Part shown: piece after piece, positions 15,001 through 20,601 of the stretch
Numbering within the stretch: the first letter of the stretch is position 1
Layout: each line of letters opens with the position of its first letter
Origin: Methanosphaera sp.
GTDB lineage: Archaea; Methanobacteriota; Methanobacteria; Methanobacteriales; Methanobacteriaceae
Assembly: GCA_017430835.1 (NCBI GenBank)
Contig: JAFRMD010000095.1
Location: forward strand, 1 to 64,000
DNA: 64,000 bases
Direction: 5' to 3'
Notes under the pieces: model-generated
What the model was told of the DNA's origin: nothing
Databases searched by the model: none
Seen by the model: the letters and a program-made list of their open reading frames with translations, nothing else
Made by a program: the position numbers and the translations under genes

Positions 15001-16649
15001 ATTCCATCAGATTTATAAACTGTTAATGTTACATTAGAGGACTTATTCATGTTATAATGACTTCCACCACTATAAGTTGTGTTGAATCGTACAGCACCAT
15101 TAGTAATGGCACTATTACTTTGTCTTATACCTGTAATATTAATTTGAACATTTTCTAAGGTAGCAACACCATTAATTACGTTTGCCGTACCAATATATTC
15201 TCCTTCACAGTAAAAATCAACACTTCCCTCATTTACTTTAACAGAATTATTATCATTATTATCAACATTAGCATATATCGTAACATTATCATGATAGGTT
15301 ATCTGAGATTCATTAAATGAAGTTGTAACTGTTGTAGGAATACCAAGTACTTGGTATTGTCCTGTAGCTGTACTTGACCTATACAATGGCTGATTATCAT
15401 TTGTTACCCATGAACTTCCACCATAACTTACTGCAATATTTACGAGCCCACATTCAGTTGAAACAATAGGGATGACTGTTTTTCCATCTATGTTAGTTCT
15501 GTATATTCTTCCATAAGAATCTGTGAAACCAGGTAAAGTCTCAACACCACCATTCTTATCAGTTATGGTAATCGTGACGTCTTCACGTGGAACACCCACT
15601 GTTTTACCATTAACTACTGCAGTTAATCTTGCAGTTACATTATTTGTTTGATTAACGTGAACATTTGGTGCCGTGATAACAATAGCTGTGTTTGAAGATA
15701 TTCCTTCGATGCTTACAGTACTTTGTCCTCCATGCAATAATAGTGGAGGTGTGCCACTACCTGATACATCTCTCGCCTTACTTGCAACATGGTCCTGTAT
15801 GATAAAGTTATATCCCTCAAATACTCCTTTATTAAATATAGGGAATATAGGATAAGTACAGTTTTCGAAAATTGAATTATATACTAGGTACTTATTTGAG
15901 AGTGCACCACCTATATCACTATCAAAAGCATTTGCCTCCAAACTATTGAAATAACAGTTTGTTAATGTTACTAAATTTTGATTATCTGCATCAGCAGTGA
16001 GTTTATATACTCTTCCACCATAGACTTCACATGCTGTTAATTCATGACCATAATTACCGGATATTATATAACCATTGACATTCCTAAAAACAATATCAGT
16101 TAGTTTTACTGTACCACTTGCAGTGAATAAATCATGAGCACCATTGGTTGAGGATATTGTGAAACCATTTCCATCAATAGTAATACTGGAAACTGTTTTT
16201 GCACCGTTTGCCGTAATATTTTGTGTTAAATAATAGGTTCCTGAACTTCCAATTTGACTCCAACTTGATACTGGAGTACCTGTTGTACCCATTTTTACTG
16301 TTTTGTTTTTTGTTTTGTCCTTACTTATCGTATTTATTTTAGTTTCATTTTTTATTTTTGTTTTTTCATCCGACTCATTAGTATAATTGTTTGTCTTCTG
16401 ACTTTTTGTTGTTGTTATTGATTTTACCGTGTTTTTATTAGTTGTTTTAGTAATACTGTTACTTGTTGACTTCAATGATGATTTCTTGATATGATTTGAT
16501 TCTATCTTTTGTACAGTTTTTTTAACTGTTACTTCCTTGTTAGTATTTGTTTGTTTGTTTGTAGAATCTGCTGCTACAACACAACAAGTCATTAAAGTGA
16601 CAAATATTATCAAAAAGAGACAGACATATTTTTTGTTTTTATTAAACAC
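1..16649 (-). CDS. Giant adhesin-like secreted protein, C-terminus beyond the window
   Basis: Open frame of more than 5549 codons with no stop; the frame at the left edge is the same as at the start. A GTG start follows AGAGGTGGAAT. Residues 1-27 form a signal peptide (MFNKNKKYVCLFLIIFVTLM, then TCCVVAAD). A Lys/Thr/Asn linker runs to about residue 115. Residues about 118-300 read like a right-handed beta-helix (short NGF/TNC/FEN turns). The rest is Ig-like beta-sandwich units rich in Asn, Thr and Val. It is probably exported and displayed on the cell surface; binding to host, food or other microbes is family knowledge, not visible here. Two repeat classes and a codon-usage island are listed separately. 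No anchor is visible because the C-terminus lies outside. The gene stands alone with 1.1 kb of non-coding DNA upstream. Confidence 0.9.
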   Translation of the reverse strand, partial: MFNKNKKYVCLFLIIFVTLMTCCVVAADSTNKQTNTNKEVTVKKTVQKIESNHIKKSSLKSTSNSITKTTNKNTVKSITTTKSQKTNNYTNESDEKTKIKNETKINTISKDKTKNKTVKMGTTGTPVSSWSQIGSSGTYYLTQNITANGAKTVSSITIDGNGFTISSTNGAHDLFTASGTVKLTDIVFRNVNGYIISGNYGHELTACEVYGGRVYKLTADADNQNLVTLTNCYFNSLEANAFDSDIGGALSNKYLVYNSIFENCTYPIFPIFNKGVFEGYNFIIQDHVASKARDVSGSGTPPLLLHGGQSTVSIEGISSNTAIVITAPNVHVNQTNNVTARLTAVVNGKTVGVPREDVTITITDKNGGVETLPGFTDSYGRIYRTNIDGKTVIPIVSTECGLVNIAVSYGGSSWVTNDNQPLYRSSTATGQYQVLGIPTTVTTSFNESQITYHDNVTIYANVDNNDNNSVKVNEGSVDFYCEGEYIGTANVINGVATLENVQINITGIRQSNSAITNGAVRFNTTYSGGSHYNMNKSSNVTLTVYKSDGIVITAPEAIYRYVGDYLNLWINVTDANGENITTISYNKNFTIHDTRSDWEGVRFYAFGNSNYYYTNGAINGTAVLGNRTNVKIKAEIPTQYPVTYPQGYYYAFKINSKYLGDLYYLPNNQDAITTVYVMKLPTVTTIANTSGYVTGEIGTPVTLTATVTDTYNNIVVKEGTVTFRNSTDILGTANVNSMGIASLNVTFNKPFNDEEITATFVGADYANGATRKYEDSSATTHLNITKIPTVTEVFTGQATNELNVVFRVTNETGNVIRTGLLNVYVNGTLIDAIDLSSGLTPSVDYEGYFSKTYTGPYLYSMGIDDQHFLGSKLVAEYVENDVYLNSSANVDIGEVFSHVSLSVVVNESSIYVDGSVNITVTAVNEDGYPVKYGMICIKVGDYEYPPFILDDSGNSVRSVIYSNVTPGNYSVTANISCVLYHPVVNSTSFNINLIPTITTVNAVSGSVGAVTNVKATVVAGNGMVVNQGIVRFYCGEQELGSANVANGNASIDVQFNGTIVDGRITATYVDNSDVVLFNNSSSNNVVDSGVTNIAPGTAHISMQEEYSGYYDDEIIITVNVTDINSGKNITSGSIIFKQGTETLSTQELDANGQASLVYHITGDSKVEITAELINTNYTATSNSTNVTKLLKESTLTIFDVPNNVKVFEQFTFKIKLNTSNGMGLGGKTVTVKVNNETIPVTQTNNDGVITVTYTPKNNNSIIINATFEGDIAYAASNATDSSLTSEHISLIGTNIIVESPESVTIGDTVTVTVKLLNDTEGLINPENVTLSITLNGVEITPVTNSTTNNIITITYITTRHGDLNITANYAGLDGIYSESIEAKNSTLINPKTATLNVDLGNLVATNTSDIVITVPEDTTDVLNGETVYINVTETGAGGTTHILTGTFVDGQAVISITPTISGGVTFNAVLPDNNIYGVLESTGNSNVELMPVTLQIVSDDDIMVGNNLGVTVNVVDANGNIINNLPVNIRVHTDGVYDNVNSGATVNYWINDKGNLNSENNNGNVSITADYVGSNVYAQATQATKTVITHGINTTIIPENDNQKIKLNQTNTFKIKVVETDNPTNPIRTGTVTITVVNATGDSILTSSDTQPDINGYVYYSFNPATTSTITVTAIYDNGTYYNGNISTQTFSLENSNFEFVTPIIELTATNTAVNQTNTITVTLKDGENLIKYQDVIVTIDSSSNTYNTGDTGIITITNYKSEIGRQNVVVTAQYAGNNTLAYNAAIDNQTMFNVSQIGTTLEFVSIPDNFKVGTTATITVSLKAANGTEINGENVDLYIGNTKVTTNSTVNGIVTFIYTPVNNDTLTFKAIYQEESNESYNSSETTEIIRTVSIIDTTMGVEYPATVNVTKPVTIVINLTDEYNNGLNTSNITVKVDGHVITTGKTFSDDGKTLTITYPTTKDETLTFDVEYPGVEGIYKETSQRFTVNVVKIPTTTVVTIINNTAGNVKINVSVKGEDGVDVTDGNITVTANGLQYNPVALNGQKEITIPLTNLVTYGNFTIFVQYSGNNTYKLSNAVDITPIEVIPQNITFTVTANESVYVTEIVNITGVIKDGFGEPIKNRDVIVRVIDENGNIDPETVTTDENGVYTRLYTTTKIGVFNVTVYYGGQDGIRNTTCQTNFTVNLIPTKTVVGVNNNTSGFFKISVNVTDNREDYENTPVDRGIIKVVINGDENNPVYHTITSNESIITLDSITTNATTNILVTYESNEKYNSSSADAFDVNARVKETYLILYAPESTPYNQTITINGTLICECGRGVYNAELPIVFNDSYVYTQKVIVDENGNFNFSFPASYVGNFEVNASFGGYFGMANPSNGSTIFTVTKVVTDTEVLITSESPSALRVLLRVYNGTSEVKYGRVSLIVGETTINVTDLSDSNLHMDYNGNNYVVKDFTEEYLESLGITAGVNSIKAIYAENEYFLDSQNEYIGSVSDNALIKVSTNQSSIYVDGSINITVNVTDSNGNPIRGRLTLKINENTTENIIISEGDNGIYSIIYSNTTADHYDITATLQSAIYATVSNSTSFNITKIPTKTNVSVHNNSWGNASIDVVVYDVRTDTIINTGSLHYLIGNVGQDEGDKEVTSSITNIEVPTKYAGEFAVTVIYQENPTYLSSTGVEDGTGDAFVINIRKHDAFINVTTDKDVYFVGENVKISGYLYDLDTGLPITGQTVNIVVKNSTNLVVLGTFTPITDNNGYYEVNRTTTSSGTFIVNATFEGTTIASESNINAANNSTTFTINRIPTTTTVQTLNDTYGNITISVNVKGNDGLNITEGTLSIKFGNEVLNAQITGNETVIKLPSIGIDTYDLNVSYPGNDKYVESNNTAGVTNINVQKQYATITVIANPTQVIVGESVKISGYVYDGMNNQTNLINGVVNITFVDENGNPETEYDVPLIGSYYEFTRSTKYAGIINVTVAYINDTYYNSTAKTSYTVDKIPTNTTVSIYNDTYGMVELAVTIVDARNGNPITTGHYNISINDDGQYNLIFGQDNRWVNATTFIIPVDTTNRDIIVTLNYTGNSTHESSVGVDGNGITPIEIHSVNQTATLTIEVDSTETYVGETLRVNGTLVDGLGHKINGKINLTFTNGTETYTIEENVVDGRYTHLKTVNMTGTVNVTASYLGDGDYINPVNATANYTIDKIPTSVTITVVNNTVGNLTISVQVNDTFHKVVLEEGNITIDYGTAVINDAMLNGTITLFNIPSTSQAPLTITVNFTGNNTHNFSTNTISTGQLVKQVPSLTISANETAQVDQIVTINGTLTNGMGEKYKDKEIIIKVYNSTGSQVAELSAHTNVDGNYTANYAPNKNGTYTAVASYIGDDVVAGITREEFQIVVDKVHTITNVTILNNTAGNVTIKVKVTDEQGNAITSGELNVTVDGVTNLKTFTDVNEYIFKLDGIQTNGTHTVSVEYLGTADKYYSSKGNISTEEGSEELTHIDAALQQSTITIDKDKNILYIGDNITIYGRLLDGMEQPISGAYVILTFVDESGSIRFESFNVTDSNGYYYYHRTTEYIGTINVTVTYDGQENKINASSANITYTVNRIPTNTYINTLNNTLGNVTIETWVTNQFDVTEYIREGTLYVYINNAQQPAETLPISTLTPNENGRYTIKLDENYNDGENTIRVVYSGTNTYVGSQAEKSGKLYKDDVEINITLDKDTEFVTKDINAIVSLIHDGNSLPGKLNITIINSTGDVVRVISTEEYLENGNKTFTFTEVTGDEYTIKVEYGGSEIYNALNATKTFTLNKLPTETLVDVLSNVINNVTINVVVNDTENNEIIKTGYLHVTVDGNSLELIPVNTTGETIIKLDTTGSNVLVTVRYIENNQYGPSLGLNSSSLEEFTNITLSKQPTRITIVANPNETYIGTPITITGNLINPLGDVNNQLIRIVINEKSYEVRTSDDDTGSYTFTYDGETSIANGNGTFTVSVIYDPTNNPVANASDNSTTIKVDKIPTNTSIVIMNNTVGNVTVNVKVVNAVNGESVTMGNVEFYNQNNELIGSYPITQEENIIKLGNITDSGNIAVTAKYIENNIYLGSDVKLDDDKTQLLENITVRNQTATIMIDINQTTVTIGESVTINGTLVDGMGENIDGTNIVDIRIDNDVYHVNVTNGKFSLVNITYTQGVKKVNATYVGSNTIDSVVSTTKEFTVNLIPTKSTVGIVNTTVGSVVINVNVTNVTGDYVTTGELLIKVGNNESRIISVNSTGITFIPLTEIIAMDNVTVTVTYLANEVYNSSIAVDVETLDHLEPNPYVDINTTRHYSIMEVNVVEPPVKVGQNITITGNLVIDNGTTVDNGTTGENEIVQIWMGNSNVGNATVKEGHFEFNYTTNQVTEGATATIIYDGTELVRGSEGTVNFVVEKLPTITIINVLNNTAGNVTLNISINDSFNNKELNYVDENNLGVGYLFVYIGEDLKQVEILHNENIIHLNDELTIPQPGVSVTVAFVPNENINYLGSQSNTVFNVVTQVANLTIEATPNPASVGEAVTITGRLVDGMNNNISNVELSWNIGSSSDKTITDENGIYSFTYVPTREGVYDVNVSYAGGISVSPIKATIPLIVNKIPTNTTVEVINTTVENVTIRVTVTDNDTQAITSGQFNVTLFNSTWTKTTTVDITGISTDVNLNITTADSDFTVKVVYLGDNKYINSTGRDNQEREEIPIHTVKQNATLTIVANPTEAYVGRTIEFTIDLKCGMGHGITDNVTLNITSEFGSEIIYPVQVTDGTVVYSRISQIVGQVNVTVMYVGNGTINPLNSSTTYTILKIPTTTTLVSVVNNTLGNLTIEIRFADTHTGNAITSGSNFTVELLGKEEESRVTYNLDNDASDDRFNITATGSIILKVDESHFDNEEEIGIVTFLGNGTYNSSWTRASEEVERSPVTIELNINDTVYINQTVTFNVTVKDSQGVPFEAVVNITVNGETFRTDETIPVTGKTFTFSKEISGNYTVEVTYPGTKLLSNATANKTVIIDRIPTDTKVTLLNNTFGNVTIKVTVNDTVYNKLISEGTLIITGGAPCNVTLIGTETIITLNITNIRPTNVFVKFNGTESYQLSYGFDTATDEEFEIIDVVKQDATLTVDVTPNPNHVGNETIIRGKLVDGMGNNITGEVVNILINNVTYQSDVNLDEYGEFSIPYIGSVNGTYNITVEFGGNRYVNPITVNKTLTLNKVDTTTTVTVLNNTAGNVTIRVNVTDEFENPVTTDTFIVNITQSDDTITQLIIPINGDVTDVLLPIDSEGDFKINVTYVGTDKYSSSNGIEDTTSEQFKNITVVKQNVTLTVNAVDSEVFHGSNIFIEGTLTNATGLPIANVNITLTFNGQDEVNVTTNTAGYYSYTRTALFNGNVMVVAFYAGDDKYNNSSKDDTYIVNKIPTNTTVSIVNNTVCNVTIDVQVKDANNPLVIITNGTVNVTVNNVTTQHNLTGSVTNIKLNITNCTKANVTVVYIGNDTYANSTGMDRNTIESDNPQEFKEVTADKQNATLTIVEGPSPVYVLNNVTYNGT
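388..10670 (-). repeat. About 18 tandem units of ~604 bp (~200 aa) in the adhesin
   Basis: A motif encoding Ile-Pro-Thr (plus strand gttggaat/gtaggtat) recurs at about 388, 988, 1576, 2194, 2797, 3397, 4024, 4624, 5236, 5845, 6463, 7048, 7660, 8245, 8875, 9484, 10078 and 10663. The spacing is 585-630 bp, mean about 604 bp, always in frame. Each unit appears to hold two different Ig-like domains in alternation. One contains a Tyr-x-Gly-Asn-Asp/Asn-x-Tyr-like strand; the other ends in the Ile-Pro-Thr linker. The units are diverged at DNA level, so this is an old expansion. Confidence 0.8.
10670..14390 (-). repeat. About 12 single Ig-like units of ~300 bp (~100 aa) in the adhesin
   Basis: A strand encoding a Thr-Ala-x-Tyr-x-Gly-like motif (plus strand of the gcataatttgctgtgatg type) recurs near 11040, 11330, 11625, 11940, 12245, 12545, 12850, 13135, 13445, 13725, 14020 and 14365. 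The spacing is about 280-340 bp. This is half the period of the units to the left, so the protein switches from single-domain to two-domain repeats at about 10.7 kb. Confidence 0.65.
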
Positions 16650-17763
16650 ATTCCACCTCTTGAATATTAAATTAATTTATGTCTCATTATTTCTAGAATA
16701 TCCTTTTCTAATTTTATTAATAGAAAATTATAATAAAAGGGCATTCCTTCTTTTTTAATTATTTTGGTTTGTATTTTCGTTCATTCAAATAAAGTCAAGT
16801 TATGTTATTCAGCAATAATCTTCGTAAATTAGTTTGAATAATTTTTTATAGTTGTATTTGTTTGATTTTTAGAATTTGAGTGTAATATTTGATTGAACGT
16901 ATGTTTTAATTTAAAAAGTAAAAAAATAAAATTATATTCCTTTTTAAAATTTTTAATAATATTTTAATATATTTAAATTTTTAAACAAATATTAATATTT
17001 AATAAAATATTGTTTAAATTTTTTAAATGATTCCTGATGTTTTTTAAAAAATTTAATATAATATGAAAAAAAGAATAATAATGTATAAAATAATTTATTT
17101 TATTTTATATGTTTACATGAAGAAATATGGGAAGAAATAGTCGCCAAACCTTTAAACTTCCCATATTTCAATAAAATTTATTCCTATTTTCATAGTTATC
17201 AAATAATATAATTATTATTTTACCTTAAACTATTCTCCAAGCAATGATTTTAAAATATTAATTCTTATCTATCAGAGAATGATTCTGAATAAAATAAGAA
17301 ATAATATATTTTGGAGAATCAACACTTTTTTATCAATATCTTATCTTTTTATTAAAAACATTCACTGAACAATTCAGAAAAATGTTTGTGTAATTACTAC
17401 TATATGTATCTTCAATCCCAATTAATTTCAAAAGAATCTAAAGATTAACCATATTAATAGTTAAGTTATCACTTGGTATATCCAGTTCTTGAAAAAAATT
17501 TTTTCCATATAAATCTTATGAAAAATATCTTAATAAAAAACATTATATCAAGTACTAATATTTTATACAATTATATTAATATAGTTTTTCTTAATAAAAA
17601 ATAAAGTAAATTTTAATATGAGTGAACAATATAAAATAATATAAGAATTTGAAATAAAAAGTATATTTTTTAACAAAAAAAATGAAAATAATAACAAAAT
17701 TGAATGAAAAAATAATTTAAAAATAAATAAATGGTGGTGAAAAATTAAATACTACTGTAATAT
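16650..17763. other. 1.1-kb A+T-rich non-coding region upstream of the giant adhesin
   Basis: No convincing gene on either strand. It holds the presumed promoter and leader of the adhesin and long A/T runs. The one strong structure is a 13-bp perfect inverted repeat at 17122-17169 (separate entry). The remainder shows nothing I can name. Confidence 0.6.
17122..17169. other. 13-bp perfect inverted repeat; possible small RNA or terminator
   Basis: GAAATATGGGAAG at 17122-17134 is the exact reverse complement of 17157-17169, with a 22-base loop containing GTCGCCAAACC. A TATA-like box (TTTATATG, 17104-17111) lies about 25 bases upstream of TGGGAAGAAATAG. A similar TGGGAAGAATAG with a TATA-like box at the same distance occurs at 27593. 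Function unknown. Confidence 0.45.
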
Positions 17764-17919
17764 CTATTCGTTTTTCCATTGTGTGTATCCACAACGACCA
17801 CATGCGTATCTATCACCGTGGTCTGCCATGAATATTCCATGTGAACATCTTACACATTCTGGGTTTTTTCTAACGATTTTACCATCTTTAACTTCATATA
17901 ATTCATATTTTTTACTCAT
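17764..17919 (-). CDS. rps27ae: Ribosomal protein S27Ae (eS31)
   Basis: A 51-aa zinc-ribbon protein of the small ribosomal subunit, starting [19 protein letters not shown]. Four cysteines form C-x2-C (CVRC) and C-x2-C (CGRC) pairs that bind zinc. ATG start after an AGGGG-type ribosome binding site in 'aaggggaaataat'. It follows rps24e by 23 bases and is the last gene of the minus-strand translation block; rps24e-rps27ae is a standard archaeal pair. TAG stop. Confidence 0.95.
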   Translation of the reverse strand: MSKKYELYEVKDGKIVRKNPECVRCSHGIFMADHGDRYACGRCGYTQWKNE

Positions 17920-17942
17920 TATTATTTCCCCTTTAGTAGCAT

Positions 17943-18287
17943 CTATTCTGCATCTTCAACTTCTTCAATTGCTTCTTCGTCTGCAGCTTCTTCTGTAACT
18001 TCTTCTTCAGGTTCTTCATTTTTTGCAAGAACTGCTTTTGGTTCAATTTCGTTTAATTTTTCTACAGAGTCGTATACTTTTGCTAAACCAACTGCTTTTG
18101 CAACTCCATAGCTAGGCTTCATGTTGTCCACCACGAGGAGATCGTTGGATGAGTCTTCTAAAGCAACAAGTTTGTGTTTAACATCTAATAAATTAGGTGT
18201 TCCTTCTGCTGGATATTCACATTCAAATTTAATTTCAGTCCTATTTAATAATGGGTTTTCTATTTTTTCTAAAATTTTGATTTCCAT
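17943..18287 (-). CDS. rps24e: Ribosomal protein S24e
   Basis: A 114-aa small-subunit protein beginning [18 protein letters not shown], the typical S24e N-terminus. The first about 95 residues match the family fold. The last about 25 residues are an acidic Glu/Ala tail ([15 protein letters not shown]...), longer than in many archaea. It lies between the dephospho-CoA kinase gene (7 bases upstream) and rps27ae, probably in one transcript. Confidence 0.95.
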   Translation of the reverse strand: MEIKILEKIENPLLNRTEIKFECEYPAEGTPNLLDVKHKLVALEDSSNDLLVVDNMKPSYGVAKAVGLAKVYDSVEKLNEIEPKAVLAKNEEPEEEVTEEAADEEAIEEVEDAE

Positions 18288-18294
18288 ATTATCG

Positions 18295-18804
18295 TTATTC
18301 CTTAATTAATTGTTTATAATAATTTAAAGCTCTTTGATAAGCTTCGTCTACTTTTACCAATACAACACCCTCATTTGGTTGTCCATATAATATGATGGCA
18401 TCATTTGGTGAGTTTATTACACAGGGTAATACTGCAAGGTCTTCTTCCCCATTTACTTGTATAATAATGGGATTTTCGTTGCAAGCTTCTTTAATTGAAG
18501 ATTTACATATATCAATAAATGCCTCAGTTAATACTCCTGCAGGATTATTTACATAAATAATGTTTTCTGTATGATCTAAGTTATGTTCTATAGGTTTTCG
18601 TTGTGTTAAATTATCAACTATACAAATTTGAGGTTGTATACCATTTTCAAACAGTTTTATTGATGTAACATCACCTATAGCGATGATCAATTTATCTTCT
18701 TGTATTTGTTTTTGTAGTGGTTCTTTGATTAAATTAATGGATTTGTGCAACTTGCCGAATGGTTTTCTAAGTTCTTTTCTTAAAGATTTTGGTAGTCTTA
18801 GCAC
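18295..18804 (-). CDS. GTP-dependent dephospho-CoA kinase (DUF359 family)
   Basis: 169 aa, GTG start after GGAGAACC. The sequence LIIAIGDVTS (about 39-48), the Asp in ICIVDNLTQRKP, and a Gly-Glu-Glu-Asp motif (VNGEEDLAVLP) are typical of DUF359. This family was shown in Thermococcus to phosphorylate dephospho-CoA with GTP, the last step of archaeal coenzyme A synthesis. It sits between spt4 and rps24e, a common archaeal arrangement. Assignment is by recalled family features. Confidence 0.85.
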   Translation of the reverse strand: MLRLPKSLRKELRKPFGKLHKSINLIKEPLQKQIQEDKLIIAIGDVTSIKLFENGIQPQICIVDNLTQRKPIEHNLDHTENIIYVNNPAGVLTEAFIDICKSSIKEACNENPIIIQVNGEEDLAVLPCVINSPNDAIILYGQPNEGVVLVKVDEAYQRALNYYKQLIKE

Positions 18805-18817
18805 AATAGGTTCTCCT

Positions 18818-19006
18818 TTAATTTTTTCTGACTTTTAATGCATATCTTCCTGGTGAATTAATATTTAATTCATTTGCTAAATCTGATTCATCAGGATCTA
18901 TCACCACTATTAATCCAGTCCAAGCAAGTGATGTTTCTGTTCCACATAAGGGACAAGTATCTTCAAAAGAAATATAATTACATCTTGGACATGCTCTTTC
19001 AGCCAT
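18818..19006 (-). CDS. spt4: Transcription elongation factor Spt4 (RpoE'')
   Basis: A 62-aa zinc protein with two Cys pairs (CPRC, CPLC) near the N-terminus, followed by SLAWTGLIVVIDPDESDLA, the conserved Spt4 core. It pairs with Spt5 to form the processivity clamp on RNA polymerase. It lies just downstream of rpo7, the usual archaeal order rpo7-spt4. Confidence 0.95.
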   Translation of the reverse strand: MAERACPRCNYISFEDTCPLCGTETSLAWTGLIVVIDPDESDLANELNINSPGRYALKVRKN

Positions 19007-19033
19007 GATAATTCTCCTTAAACTTGTTCATAC

Positions 19034-19591
19034 TTATTTTTTGGATTTCCGTTTTTCTTCATCAATCCATTCGAAACGTCCTAAACCAGGTTGTCTCATT
19101 GTTAAACCAATTTTACATTCTTTTGTTGAATTTCCTTTCATACTTAATGCCACAATTCTTGCACGAACGAAATCTGTCTGTTCTAATGATTTGTTTGTTT
19201 CGTTTGCTACAAGTGCTCCTCTTCTTTCATCATATGTGATGAAATCATTTGTTACTTGTGATACATGTACTAAACCATCTAATGGTCCAATTCTTACAAA
19301 TGAACCGAACTCAATAATTTCGATTACTTCACCATCAATAACTTCATGCAACATTGGTTTAAAGAATAATGCATCAAATTTTATATGATAAAATGCTGAT
19401 CCATCACCAATAACTACTTTTCCTTCTGAGTGGTCAAGTACGTCCGTAACTGTGATTAAAATACCTAATTTTTTATCAAGTTTTCCAACATATTTTTTAT
19501 TAAGTATTTCAGTTGCCACTTCATCTAGAGGTTTATCAAACATATTTGGTGGTACTCTTACTGTATCTTCAATAGTTGCTATTTCGTACAC
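19034..19591 (-). CDS. rpo7: DNA-directed RNA polymerase subunit Rpo7 (E')
   Basis: 185 aa, GTG start after GAGGTATTATAAG. The N-terminal Rpo7 tip domain ([20 protein letters not shown]) is followed by an S1 RNA-binding domain (about 82-160, [20 protein letters not shown]). With Rpo4 it forms the polymerase stalk. It lies upstream of spt4 by 27 bases. Confidence 0.95.
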   Translation of the reverse strand: MYEIATIEDTVRVPPNMFDKPLDEVATEILNKKYVGKLDKKLGILITVTDVLDHSEGKVVIGDGSAFYHIKFDALFFKPMLHEVIDGEVIEIIEFGSFVRIGPLDGLVHVSQVTNDFITYDERRGALVANETNKSLEQTDFVRARIVALSMKGNSTKECKIGLTMRQPGLGRFEWIDEEKRKSKK

Positions 19592-19611
19592 TTATAATAC
19601 CTCACATGTGC

Positions 19612-20139
19612 TTATTCATATTTTTCTTCATATAACTTAATTGCGTGTAAAACAGCTTCTTTAGCAGCTTGATTATCTTCCCAACCCTTTACTTCTACTG
19701 TTTTATTTTCTAGTGCTTTATATTGGCTGAAGAAATGTTCAATTTCTTTTAAGTAATGAGCCGGTACTTGAGATATATCGTTTACATTTTCAAATCTAGG
19801 ATCTTCTACAGGAACTGCTAATAATTTATCATCACTATCTCCCTGGTCAATCATTCTCATGATACCAATTGGTCTTGCTTCGATGATACATCCAGGAAAT
19901 GTTGGTTGATCCATTATTACCATTACATCAAAAGGATCTCCATCCTCCCATAATGATTTTGGCATGAAACCATATTCTGCAGGGTAATGGAATGGTGAAA
20001 ATAATACTCTGTCAAGAGATAATGCTTCTTTTTCTTTGTCATATTCGTATTTGTTTCTGGATCCGGTAGGTATTTCTACTACAACAGTGATTTCTTCAGG
20101 TACATTGCTTCCTGATTCTATATCTGTCCAAAGATTCAT
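19612..20139 (-). CDS. ppa: Inorganic pyrophosphatase, soluble family I
   Basis: 175 aa. It hydrolyses pyrophosphate to phosphate and so drives biosynthetic reactions. The catalytic signature DGDPFDVMV and the Lys/Glu-rich active-site strand (SRNKYEYDKE) are intact. The frame can be extended upstream to 20196, but the ATG at 20139 follows GGAGGAAAAATC and gives the family N-terminus MNLWTDIESG, so I chose it. It lies between the PIN gene and rpo7. Confidence 0.95.
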   Translation of the reverse strand: MNLWTDIESGSNVPEEITVVVEIPTGSRNKYEYDKEKEALSLDRVLFSPFHYPAEYGFMPKSLWEDGDPFDVMVIMDQPTFPGCIIEARPIGIMRMIDQGDSDDKLLAVPVEDPRFENVNDISQVPAHYLKEIEHFFSQYKALENKTVEVKGWEDNQAAKEAVLHAIKLYEEKYE

Positions 20140-20188
20140 GATTTTTCCTCCAATTTTAGTTACTACTTGTGATATAGCATAATGATAT

Positions 20189-20601
20189 TTAATCATGTTT
20201 TATATAGCCATCTACTTCTAGGAACCTATGTTGTCTTAAATATACAACAGTTATTCCCTTTTTTCTAGCTCTTTTACGAAGGATTTTATCATTTGTACAC
20301 AAAACATCCTGTTTTGTACAATAGTTTAATAACAAATTATCTACATGATCCTTTTTTTCAATATTAACTATTTTAAAAGGTTCTTTTTTTGCAATTTGTA
20401 ACGATATACTTGCTGCTAATTTGTTTTTTCCTTTCGTTTTCTCTTTAAGCTTAGTTAATTCATTTATTACAATTGATGGTACAATTAAATCATAATACGA
20501 TGGTAATAATAGTTTTAATTCTGTTATAACATCTATATCTAATTGAATCATCATCATCAAAAATTTGTATCAACTACTGCTTTATGCCCTGATGATTCCA
20601 T
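20189..20601 (-). CDS. PIN-domain RNase-like protein, interrupted by a frameshift
   Basis: The frame starting at ATG 20601 (overlapping the aIF2-gamma end, GGAGG upstream) reads [14 protein letters not shown] and then hits TGA after a run of five T. The next frame carries on the protein ([15 protein letters not shown]... to [20 protein letters not shown]...FLEVDG). One extra T in the run would join them into a PIN protein of about 137 aa with the catalytic Asp of V-V-D-T-N and the later acidic site (CTNDK). The family resembles archaeal Fcf1/Utp24-like PIN proteins often found beside aIF2-gamma. The downstream piece alone (20189-20560, about 123 aa from TTG) lacks the first catalytic Asp. It could be a pseudogene, a sequence error or recoding. 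Confidence 0.7.

Noticed and set aside
172..15855. Many plus-strand frames with hydrophobic Val/Thr/Phe-rich translations
   Set aside because: They are antisense shadows of the Thr/Asn/Val-rich adhesin, share its codon register and lack ribosome binding sites.
17783..17998. Plus-strand 71-aa frame over rps27ae/rps24e
   Set aside because: Antisense of two clear ribosomal protein genes; its Leu-rich end is the complement of the acidic S24e tail.
20139..20196. Longer pyrophosphatase starting at 20196
   Set aside because: The extra 19 residues overlap the PIN gene end and include the GGAGG that serves the ATG at 20139.
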